From positions 1-5,576 of the forward strand of contig MNYA01000369.1 of assembly GCA_001872985.1 (NCBI GenBank): a stretch of DNA of 5,576 bases, in the 5' to 3' direction. Origin of the DNA: a bacterium CG2_30_54_10. GTDB lineage: Bacteria > Muiribacteriota > Ozemobacteria > Ozemobacterales > Ozemobacteraceae. Below the pieces are notes generated by a model that saw nothing but the letters and a program-made list of their open reading frames with translations, did no database searches and had not been told where the DNA came from. A program made the position numbers and the translations under genes. Shown here one piece after another: positions 1 to 5,576 of this stretch (positions are counted from its first letter, which is position 1; every line of letters starts with the position of its first letter).

Positions 1-2694
1 CCAGTTCGTGATGATCTCACCCCCGATAACCTTGGTCACCGGGATGAAGGTCTCATACTGATAGCTTCGTCCGCCACGGAGCGTCACGGAATAGGCCCGG
101 GGCTGGGAGGGAATCGGGAAGAGAGTTCGCACCTGGCCGGCGGTCAGGAACGGATCTTCGGTGATCAGTTGCCGGTTGCTGATTCCTTCGGCACCACGGA
201 GGAGGTTCGCGGTCCAGGTGAATTTTGGCCTGCCCAGCCATTCAAGAGTGCCCGTAACCATCTTGGGATCACCGGGATCCGGTGGATTGGTCGCCAGGAT
301 AAGGTCGATGCGGTTCATGCCGCGAGAAGTGTTGTAGGTGCTTTCCCGTACCGAGAACGACCAATTGGTGAACCGCTCGGGAACCACGAATCGAGCACCC
401 AACGGATATTCATTCAGCGCCGAACAATAGGTTGAACCGGAATCCTCGGGCGAATCGGGCCTGTATTTGTAGCCACCTGACACAGGTCTCCCGCTCATCA
501 GCATCGCGGAACCCCCAGGGAAGGCAACCAGAGGGACCGGTTTGATCTTGAAGGTGGTCCAGGAAAACTGGTCGGAATCCTCCCCGTAGGCGGTCTGTTC
601 GGCGGATAGCACCGACTCCTTGCCATCGGCCAGAGTTCCGAGGGGAAGTTTGTCGTAGTCATAATACCGATAAACGATCTTGCAACCCGCCTTGTACTCC
701 CCGCCCCCAAGTCGAAGGGGGAGCCGGGGTTTGTCAGAGGTTGCGTTCATGATAACTTTGTTTGGTGAAATATCGACTCCGTACAGGTCTTTTGTCTGGA
801 GCACCTTCCATTGATAAGAAAGCGAGGACTTCTTGAGGGTCGCAGGGAAATCGCCGACCCGTAAGTCGTGGTCGGTGTCTTCTCCTAATGATCCGGTGTT
901 TACCCCGTTTGCATCGAAATCTGGGGCGTTCTCCACGGAAATGAGATAGGTTTCGGCGTCGGAGAAATACCCATCGCTGTCAGGAGCGGCCATGACGAGG
1001 CCACCCGACGTCGAAAGCATGGGCCCATCGACATCACAAACCGCATCTCTCCGATTGACGCGCGGTGGCGTGCTGTTGTTGATGACGGCGAGTTCGGTCC
1101 GGTATTCCGTCTGCACAATTGGCCCATACTGGACGGGGTCGCTGATCCATACCCAGGAGCTGGGGGCCGTCGCAGTAAGGGTTTTGAAGTCCCGGAAAAA
1201 GGTATTGGTTCCGAGGAGGACTTTTCCGGGAACAACGGAAAACGTTTTGGTGTAATAGTCGCGCTTGTGGACCGCCTTGTACACTTTCTGGTCGAAGTGT
1301 GCGCGATAGGTGATGTTCCCAAAAATGTCGACCTGCGGCTCGTATGAGGCGGCATCAGCGGGTTTAAAGGATTCGGGTGGATTTTCAGGAATGTAAGTGG
1401 TCTTGACCAGATACAGGTGTCCGAACCCATCCGCGCTCACGGAATCGGGCATGACCCCGCCATCGTAGACGACGATCTGTTCAGGAATGGAGACCGCGCC
1501 GGTGATTTCATCACGCACGAACTTGTAGACTTTCTTCTGACTGCGGTCGAGGGCATACACGATTCCTCCACGCATCCACCACTGATCGGAAACGGCCACA
1601 TCGTCCAACTGGTCGATGCGGAACGGGGCGTTGGCTTCGGCCAGCCAAGTGTTGATGAGATCTTTTCCTATTACGTAAACGTAGTCACCCGAAGCATCCT
1701 TTGAACTCAGACCGAGCGCCTTGGTGGTCAGGTTGGCGGGGATTCCTACCACCTGGCAGCCTGCGGTAACACCGGTGAGGTCAAAGATCGGGCTGGAGGG
1801 TTCGCGCTGGTAGAGATAGGCGTTGTTGAGGCGTGAGGAATACACGCAGTCGACGTATGGCACCTCCGCGCCGGGAAGGGGGATGCCGGCCTGGGCTCTG
1901 GAACAGCCGTCGGGACACTCGTGGATCTTGTCCATCGTGCTTTTCTCGGCAGTTTTCACATCAGCCACATGCATCTTCTTTGCGGGACCGGTGCGGGTAT
2001 TGACCTTGTATTCATACAGGTCGAGGATGCGATACTTGGCTTCGATATTCTCGCGAGCCACCCAATGCGTCCAGCCGCCGAAATAGAGTGTGTAATCGCG
2101 AACTTTCATGAACGTGTGGTAATACTTTCCCACCCCGACAAGGCAATTTCCTGGCTTGGCCGGGTCTGGGGTCGGGCGCCAAAAGCAGGGATAATCGCCG
2201 TTGTAACCGTAAATGCCCCACATGTAATGGAGGGTCACGTAGTCGCTAAAGCCGTGCGGCCCAATGCCGGTCGCGGATTCGAAGTCCCTTCCGCAGTGGT
2301 AGAAGGTGATAATCGGCTCATCGGTCCGCTCTCCTCGGTAGTTCATTCTGGAATACTCCCAGTCAACGGTGTTGACGGCACGCGAAATGTTGCCTGTCAC
2401 CGGCGTCCAGCCGGTATCGAGGCCGGCGAAGGTGAAAAGCTGTTTCTTGCTGGCACCATCCCATATCTGGTTGGCCGTGATGCCATAGGCATCAAAGGCG
2501 TCATACAGGTATTGGACCCCTCCGCCTGTGAGGTTGTTCAAGGCATACACTCCGCGGAACGGGCCATCGCCGATCATCAGGTAGGCATCGCCGTTCTGCT
2601 CGTAAAAGGGGTGGAGAGCTGGACATGCAAGAGGCACCGCCAGCACGAATAAGGAAAGCACGGCCCACACGAAGGTTCGAAGGGATCTACACAT
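1..2694 (-). CDS. Very large secreted protein of unknown function, beta-propeller-like, C terminus beyond window
   Basis: I translated this frame by hand from ATG at 2694. It stays open for 898 codons to the window edge, so the gene is partial at its 3' end. Residues 1-26 form a Sec signal peptide: R3 and R6, a hydrophobic core at 8-20, and likely cleavage after C-P-A at 24-26. The mature part is rich in aromatic residues and Gly. It holds ten cysteines (134, 170, 184, 260, 264, 283, 313, 553, 671, 757), seven of them in residues 134-313, which suggests disulfides in an oxidising compartment. Residues about 335-435 contain propeller-like strands, and residues 572-615 an Asp-rich cluster. Residues about 620-720 look beta-rich and Ig/PKD-like, but only weakly so. 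The start is fixed by AGGAGG six bases upstream. It follows gene B after 28 bases with no visible terminator, so it is probably co-transcribed. A PilY1-type pilus protein or a surface adhesin are alternatives, but no diagnostic domain is visible. Coding status is very secure; function is unknown. Confidence 0.93.
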   Translation of the reverse strand, partial: MCRSLRTFVWAVLSLFVLAVPLACPALHPFYEQNGDAYLMIGDGPFRGVYALNNLTGGGVQYLYDAFDAYGITANQIWDGASKKQLFTFAGLDTGWTPVTGNISRAVNTVDWEYSRMNYRGERTDEPIITFYHCGRDFESATGIGPHGFSDYVTLHYMWGIYGYNGDYPCFWRPTPDPAKPGNCLVGVGKYYHTFMKVRDYTLYFGGWTHWVARENIEAKYRILDLYEYKVNTRTGPAKKMHVADVKTAEKSTMDKIHECPDGCSRAQAGIPLPGAEVPYVDCVYSSRLNNAYLYQREPSSPIFDLTGVTAGCQVVGIPANLTTKALGLSSKDASGDYVYVIGKDLINTWLAEANAPFRIDQLDDVAVSDQWWMRGGIVYALDRSQKKVYKFVRDEITGAVSIPEQIVVYDGGVMPDSVSADGFGHLYLVKTTYIPENPPESFKPADAASYEPQVDIFGNITYRAHFDQKVYKAVHKRDYYTKTFSVVPGKVLLGTNTFFRDFKTLTATAPSSWVWISDPVQYGPIVQTEYRTELAVINNSTPPRVNRRDAVCDVDGPMLSTSGGLVMAAPDSDGYFSDAETYLISVENAPDFDANGVNTGSLGEDTDHDLRVGDFPATLKKSSLSYQWKVLQTKDLYGVDISPNKVIMNATSDKPRLPLRLGGGEYKAGCKIVYRYYDYDKLPLGTLADGKESVLSAEQTAYGEDSDQFSWTTFKIKPVPLVAFPGGSAMLMSGRPVSGGYKYRPDSPEDSGSTYCSALNEYPLGARFVVPERFTNWSFSVRESTYNTSRGMNRIDLILATNPPDPGDPKMVTGTLEWLGRPKFTWTANLLRGAEGISNRQLITEDPFLTAGQVRTLFPIPSQPRAYSVTLRGGRSYQYETFIPVTKVIGGEIITNW
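850..981 (-). other. Aspartate-rich, possibly calcium-binding segment of the large secreted protein
   Basis: Residues 572-615 of the large protein hold three closely spaced acidic motifs: D-S-D-G-Y-F-S-D-A-E at 572-581, D-F-D-A-N-G at 592-597 and D-T-D-H-D with a following G-D at 606-615. The first resembles thrombospondin type 3 or dockerin-like loops. The other two resemble the first half of EF-hand-type loops (DxDxN/DG), but the acidic residue expected at loop position 12 is not in register. Calcium binding is therefore an inference from spacing, not a firm domain call. Confidence 0.45.
1390..1692 (-). other. Beta-propeller-like repeats in the large secreted protein
   Basis: Residues about 335-435 contain successive strand patterns typical of NHL/PQQ-type propeller blades. 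These are D-Y-V-Y-V-I-G-K-D around 337-345; a segment around 366-388 with V-A-V-S-D, then G-I-V-Y-A-L-D and a K-K-V-Y-K-F strand; and D-S-V-S-A-D-G-F-G-H-L-Y-L-V at 417-430. The last closely matches the usual 'vaVDxxGnlYV' blade signature. Blade number and boundaries cannot be fixed by eye. The family assignment rests on pattern resemblance only. Confidence 0.45.
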
Positions 2695-2700
2695 ACTACT

Positions 2701-2706
2701 CCTCCT
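2701..2706 (-). promoter_or_regulatory. Shine-Dalgarno site of the large secreted protein gene
   Basis: On the minus strand AGGAGG lies exactly six bases before the ATG at 2694, a near-perfect ribosome binding site. It decides the start of a reading frame that has no stop codon inside the window. It sits in the 28-base gap after the preceding gene, in which no hairpin terminator is visible. Confidence 0.85.
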
Positions 2707-2722
2707 GTCGAACCCCCCTGCC

Positions 2723-3808
2723 TTACCGGGTGGCTGGGGGGCCGGGATTTTGATTCAGGTCGGGAATCCGGATTTGTTCAAAAGATTCGTATTCGCTCAT
2801 GATTTGCATGAACGCATTCTTCAGATCTTCCGGAATCTGATACCGGTCAAACAATTTGCGGGCGACCACGGGGGTGAGATCGACCCCGCCTACAAGAAAG
2901 ATCCCGCCGGGGGACGGCATCGCGGCCAAATGACGGCCAAGGTAGGAACGGTAATCCAGGTATTGCCGGAGGTTGTCGATGGCGCCGGCTTTCAGCCGGG
3001 GAATGATATGCGAACGGGCGTCAACCTTGGTTCCATCGGCCATGGGAATGGACCCCCCGGGGATCTTCGAGTCATCCCAGTTCGTGATTTCGTGAAAGAG
3101 GGCGGCGGAGAGCAGGTCGAAATGGTCCTGTTGGGTGGGGATGGCCGCGAGGCTCGGGGCCTGGGTCACGCCGGGGGCGCCGTAGGAGGTGTCAAGAACC
3201 GTGACCACACCTCTTTCTCCTGCCGCCTGAGCCAGGAGACCCTGAATTTCCTGCTTGATTTCGGAAAGACGGGATATCGTCTCCGAAGAACGAAGGAACA
3301 CTGGGGAGTAGGCCTCTTCCCGGGTATTCTGCATGTCCGTGTCGAGGTGCGCCAAATCCTGATCGAGCCCGGCCAGCTCCTGTTCATAACGGGCTTTGTA
3401 TTGATCGCCGAGCTTCCGGTAATCCTGGGGTTTGCTTGTTTCGGAAGCCGAATGTTCCGCCAAGCTGTTCATTGTCTCATTCCAGCGTTGCATCAACTCC
3501 ACCCGACGCCTGATAAGGCCGGACTGTTTCCCGAGGAGGGAACGAAGGGCGGGCTGGGCTTTGCTCCAGGCATCGTCCATCTGCTTCCGAAGTTTCTCCC
3601 GGTCGCTCGTGAAGGCGGTTTCCCGATAGAACCGGCCGACCGAATAATCGAACGTCGCAAGCTTGGGGTGCAGGATCAGAAGAATCCGGGTGTCGACCTT
3701 CCCCCAACCTTGCGCCTGAGCGAGGGTGGGAGAAATCAAATTCAAAAAACACAGGACGCCCAGGAAGAAAAATCCGTAAAGGGTCCGTTTCGAGAGAAGA
3801 ACGTTCAT
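2723..3808 (-). CDS. Skp/OmpH-like periplasmic coiled-coil protein with C-terminal insertion (gene B)
   Basis: The 361-residue product has a clear signal peptide: K7 and R8, a hydrophobic core at 10-25, and cleavage after A-Q-A at 30-32. Next comes a conserved block at 39-64 (D39, R41, H47-P48, F53-D54, G58-R59-F60, T64), then a long charged helical region at about 68-195 likely to form coiled coil. A helix-strand unit ending in G-V-V-T-V-L-D at 200-206 recalls the end of the Skp/OmpH fold. A stretch at 302-323 with V-D-L-T-P-V-V recalls the final Skp/OmpH strand and helix, so residues about 209-300 would be an insertion. Skp/OmpH proteins are normally about 160-180 residues, so this one is roughly twice as long. 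I chose the ATG at 3808 because GGAGG lies six bases upstream, the signal peptide begins there, and it overlaps the preceding stop as ATGA. The frame extends further upstream to an ATG at 3976, but that adds 56 low-complexity, non-signal residues. Role as chaperone or scaffold for envelope proteins is inferred. Confidence 0.88.
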   Translation of the reverse strand: MNVLLSKRTLYGFFFLGVLCFLNLISPTLAQAQGWGKVDTRILLILHPKLATFDYSVGRFYRETAFTSDREKLRKQMDDAWSKAQPALRSLLGKQSGLIRRRVELMQRWNETMNSLAEHSASETSKPQDYRKLGDQYKARYEQELAGLDQDLAHLDTDMQNTREEAYSPVFLRSSETISRLSEIKQEIQGLLAQAAGERGVVTVLDTSYGAPGVTQAPSLAAIPTQQDHFDLLSAALFHEITNWDDSKIPGGSIPMADGTKVDARSHIIPRLKAGAIDNLRQYLDYRSYLGRHLAAMPSPGGIFLVGGVDLTPVVARKLFDRYQIPEDLKNAFMQIMSEYESFEQIRIPDLNQNPGPPATR

Positions 3809-4665
3809 CGGCCGCCTCCACGAGGAATCTTCAGCAGTTGAAGGGTGATGTTCCGGTAGTCTTTTCCGCCGAGCGGGACCGGATCGAACCCCCAGCCTGG
3901 GTGTTTCGCCCAAAACAGGCTTGCTTGCTCGAGCCAGGGGATGTTTCGGGGCTCCCGCAAACCTTGCTTTTTCCACCAGAAAAAATGGCGGTTTCCGAAC
4001 AAGGTCTGCACATTGGGCGCAGGGATGAGCGATTCGTGCAGGGGGCTCAGAGATGCGACATCAAGGACCACCCCGATGTGGAATTGAGTTCGAAGCTGGA
4101 GAACCACTTTCCGGATGTCTTCGGCCACCTCACGGATCTGAGGTTCGATGGATTCATAACCGGTCATCCCCGGGAGGCCAGGGACGGCAGTCGCTGCAAC
4201 GGAGCGCTGTTCCAGGCTCGCCTGGCGGTTTTGCAGCTCTGCCTTGGCCCGAAGATAGGCTTCATCGGCCTGTTTCCTGGCAACGGCCTGAAGGTTTCGT
4301 TGCTCCTTTTGATACCTCGCATTCAGGTTCGTCAGTTCCCTCTTGAGTTCGGCCAACTGGGTGTCGAGTTGTTGCAGGCCGGCCACCCCATTGGAAACGG
4401 GGGCGGAGGAGGTATCACGAAACCGTCCGGTCCTCGGATCGAATTGCTGCATGAGCGGGTGAGACAACAGGAGCAGCCGGGAATCGAACCAGGCAACTTC
4501 CTGGTTCCCGGGCCGTTGTGAATAGCAGGCAACCGTCAAAATGCAGAAAAATCCGGCCAGGAGCAGGCGGGAACCCGGGGACCTCCATGCGGCGAAGAAC
4601 CACTGCCGCCGAGACCAGACGTCCCTGTTGCCGGTTGGAAACAAGCCACCGAACATGTTGTTCAT
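3805..4665 (-). CDS. Membrane-anchored or lipoprotein Skp/OmpH-like protein with Trp-rich tail (gene C)
   Basis: The 286-residue product starts with an unusual 33-residue basic leader that includes S-R-R-Q-W-F-F at 18-24. A hydrophobic segment at 34-46 follows, then C47 preceded by L-T-V-A, a permissive lipobox. Mature residues 61-85 carry the same block as gene B (D61, R63, H69-P70, F75-D76, G80-R81-F82, T85). Residues about 95-155 are a charged Lys/Glu/Gln-rich probable coiled coil. Residues 184-202 end in G-V-V-L-D, matching the equivalent unit of B. The tail (about 222-260) is rich in Trp and Phe and shares a faint A-x-L-F, W, G-G spacing with B (248-267 here, 235-252 in B). The two therefore look like diverged tandem paralogues. 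The first in-frame ATG after an upstream stop (4686) is at 4665. Its AGAGG lies 13 bases away, a weak site. The gene follows D by 49 bases and overlaps B by four. It could be a lipoprotein, a signal-anchored protein or a Tat substrate; the sequence does not decide. Confidence 0.85.
   Translation of the reverse strand: MNNMFGGLFPTGNRDVWSRRQWFFAAWRSPGSRLLLAGFFCILTVACYSQRPGNQEVAWFDSRLLLLSHPLMQQFDPRTGRFRDTSSAPVSNGVAGLQQLDTQLAELKRELTNLNARYQKEQRNLQAVARKQADEAYLRAKAELQNRQASLEQRSVAATAVPGLPGMTGYESIEPQIREVAEDIRKVVLQLRTQFHIGVVLDVASLSPLHESLIPAPNVQTLFGNRHFFWWKKQGLREPRNIPWLEQASLFWAKHPGWGFDPVPLGGKDYRNITLQLLKIPRGGGR
3815..3819 (-). promoter_or_regulatory. Shine-Dalgarno site selecting the start of gene B
   Basis: GGAGG on the minus strand lies six bases before the ATG at 3808, inside the last codons of the preceding gene. 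With the ATGA stop/start overlap it indicates translational coupling. It also rules against the longer in-frame start at 3976. Confidence 0.75.
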
Positions 4666-4714
4666 GTCAACGAACGCACCTCTTCAAATGGGATGGAAAC
4701 GAGCCGAACCTGAG

Positions 4715-5515
4715 TCAATTTCCAGCTTCCGTTTCGAGGGGGAGCGAGGAGGAGGGGTTGGACTGAAGAACGAGAGGAAGACCGGGAGAAAAGAGCCTGC
4801 CTGGGAGGGCGCTACAGGAAGCCGCGGAAACCCTGCTTATTGCTTCGCAAAAATTAAACGTCATCGGTTGCTGGTCACGTTTTTCAAGATACGTTTGATA
4901 GCAGCCTCCGGGGCCAATCCAGGTGTCCAGCAGGAGGAGGGGGGAAACATTTTTTTCGGACAGTGAAACCAATTTGCCAGACCGGTCCGTGGTCTTCAAG
5001 ACCAGGCGGGTGTTCGCCTGCTGGACCTCCCGGAGCAACACCCACCGTGAAAAAATCAGATCGAGGAAATTGAAAGACTCTTCGTCATCCCGAAGAATTT
5101 CAACCGTGGCAAAAAGGGTTTCAGGCCACTCAGGATGACTTGCTACGATGTCGAGGATATCCCCGGTTTCCCAAGCCCCATCCAGGGATGGGATGGACGA
5201 CGGGCTGTGCCATGTGCCATGAAGGGCCTTCCCGAGACGGGCCAAGGTTCCTGAGGCGAGGTGCCCCTTTGAAGATGCCCGGGAATCTTTCACCGAGACG
5301 ATCCGCAGGGTCGGGAGAGCACTTGTTTCGCTTCCCAGGCTGGGCTGAAGGTCTTTCCGCCAGGAAAAAATGGCATTCATCAATCCGAAATAGCCCTCGG
5401 CCGGGGCGGCTTCGACGTGCCTGATCATCGACCATTGATGGGGAAGATTGAAGCAGGAAAAAGCCGCAGGGGAGGGGATCAAAGCTGCCACCACTCCTGC
5501 CCAGAGGAGGATCAT
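4715..5515 (-). CDS. Secreted protein or lipoprotein of unknown function, N terminus uncertain (gene D)
   Basis: The open frame gives 266 residues from ATG at 5515. Residues 2-20 are hydrophobic, followed by A-A-F-S-C at 17-21, which fits a permissive lipobox (C21) or a signal peptidase I site. The n-region has no basic residue, which is abnormal. No Shine-Dalgarno precedes 5515. A much better start lies at 5543 in another frame, and one fewer base in the five-C run at 5521-5517 would join the two into a 275-residue protein. The body is mixed alpha/beta by eye, with an acidic stretch (E-I-L-R-D-D-E-E) around 139-146, a Leu-rich strand around 193-197 and Cys at 205, 222 and 234. The last 25 residues are Ser/Pro/Leu-rich. 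I recognise no family. Its position ahead of genes C, B and A, its export signal and the short gap to C suggest the same envelope module. Confidence 0.78.
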   Translation of the reverse strand: MILLWAGVVAALIPSPAAFSCFNLPHQWSMIRHVEAAPAEGYFGLMNAIFSWRKDLQPSLGSETSALPTLRIVSVKDSRASSKGHLASGTLARLGKALHGTWHSPSSIPSLDGAWETGDILDIVASHPEWPETLFATVEILRDDEESFNFLDLIFSRWVLLREVQQANTRLVLKTTDRSGKLVSLSEKNVSPLLLLDTWIGPGGCYQTYLEKRDQQPMTFNFCEAISRVSAASCSALPGRLFSPGLPLVLQSNPSSSLPLETEAGN

Positions 5516-5543
5516 TGGGGGTGTTTCGGAGTAAAAATTTCAT
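5516..5543 (-). other. Candidate true start of gene D, out of frame by one base
   Basis: On the minus strand an ATG at 5543 encodes M-K-F-L-L-R-N-T-P, an ideal basic n-region for a Sec signal peptide. It then runs out of frame into gene D at the C5 run (5521-5517). A run of four C would continue it directly into the hydrophobic segment beginning at 5515. Candidate Shine-Dalgarno bases (AGGA at 5558-5555, and the G run at 5553-5549) lie upstream of 5543, while none precedes 5515. Sequencing error, a natural frameshift or chance are all possible. Confidence 0.5.
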
Positions 5544-5576
5544 GAATGCCCCCGTCCTGCTTTCCTTAATTCCAGG
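5540..5576 (-). CDS. Possible C-terminal end of an upstream gene
   Basis: The minus-strand frame entering at the window edge reads eleven codons (L-E-L-R-K-A-G-R-G-H-S) and ends in TGA at 5542-5540. This stop overlaps the ATG at 5543 as ATGA, the same junction type seen between genes C and B. That arrangement suggests an upstream cistron coupled to D. Eleven codons are too few to prove coding, and the frame of the 5543 ATG is also open to the edge. Confidence 0.25.
   Translation of the reverse strand, partial: LELRKAGRGHS

Noticed and set aside
1921..2652. A 243-codon plus-strand frame opposite the start of the large secreted protein
   Set aside because: It lies wholly inside the 898-codon minus-strand gene, which has a near-perfect ribosome site. 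It was judged a shadow frame.
2616..2694. Lipoprotein signal in the large secreted protein (V-P-L-A-C at 20-24)
   Set aside because: Proline at the -3 position does not fit a lipobox, and a signal peptidase I site after A26 explains the sequence better.
2695..2722. Possible terminator or promoter between gene B and the large gene
   Set aside because: The 28 bases hold the ribosome site and a C-rich run but no inverted repeat with a T tract, and they are too short for a convincing promoter.
2750..3841. A 363-codon plus-strand frame opposite gene B
   Set aside because: It is antisense to a gene with a signal peptide, a strong Shine-Dalgarno site and a 4-base overlap with its neighbour. The plus-strand product has no signal or recognisable domain and looks like a GC-driven mirror frame.
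3809..3976. Longer start for gene B at 3976 adding 56 residues
   Set aside because: The extra residues are Arg/Pro-rich, precede an ideal signal peptide and overlap gene C heavily. The GGAGG site and ATGA junction favour 3808.
3838..4521. A 227-codon plus-strand frame opposite gene C
   Set aside because: It is antisense to a paralogue of gene B with a shared motif block. The plus-strand product shows no domain or export signal.
4666..4714. Possible terminator or regulatory element in the gap between genes D and C
   Set aside because: I see no stable hairpin, T tract or repeat in these 49 bases, only a weak AGAGG ribosome site for gene C.
5130..5543. A 137-codon minus-strand frame starting at 5543 as a gene of its own
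   Set aside because: After the first nine residues it becomes an Arg/Pro-rich shadow of gene D. Only its first codons look real, as the displaced signal-peptide start of D.

Overview
The window is a protein-dense stretch of bacterial DNA. Everything supportable lies on the minus strand and reads from high to low coordinates as one apparent operon. I recognise no gene well enough to name it, and I see no tRNA, rRNA, mobile element, CRISPR array, promoter or terminator. All four substantial proteins start with a Sec-type signal peptide or signal anchor. Two of them look like divergent relatives of the periplasmic chaperone family Skp/OmpH. This points to a diderm (Gram-negative type) bacterium, moderately GC-rich, with classical Shine-Dalgarno sites (AGGAGG, GGAGG). 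A poorly characterised lineage is likely because none of the proteins resembles a well-known family over its full length. A candidate phylum such as Riflebacteria would fit, but that is only a guess.

Layout in transcription order: (i) 5576-5540, a possible last few codons of an upstream gene. (ii) 5515-4715 (gene D), a secreted protein or lipoprotein of unknown function, whose start looks displaced by a one-base frameshift from a better start at 5543. (iii) 4665-3805 (gene C), a membrane-anchored or lipoprotein Skp/OmpH-like coiled-coil protein with a tryptophan-rich tail. (iv) 3808-2723 (gene B), a second Skp/OmpH-like protein, overlapping C by four bases (ATGA). (v) 2694 to the window edge (gene A), an uninterrupted 898-codon reading frame for a very large exported protein. 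A carries beta-propeller-like repeats, an aspartate-rich, possibly calcium-binding segment and ten cysteines after the signal peptide. Its C terminus lies outside the window.

Gaps are 49 bases (D to C), a 4-base overlap (C to B) and 28 bases (B to A), so co-transcription is likely. The simplest working model is an envelope module. B and C are tandem, diverged paralogues sharing an unusual conserved block (D-x-R-x-L-L, H-P, F-D, G-R-F, T). They may act as periplasmic chaperones or scaffolds for the large secreted protein A and perhaps D. The export signals, the paralogy and the operon layout can be read from the sequence. The chaperone-client relationship is inference.
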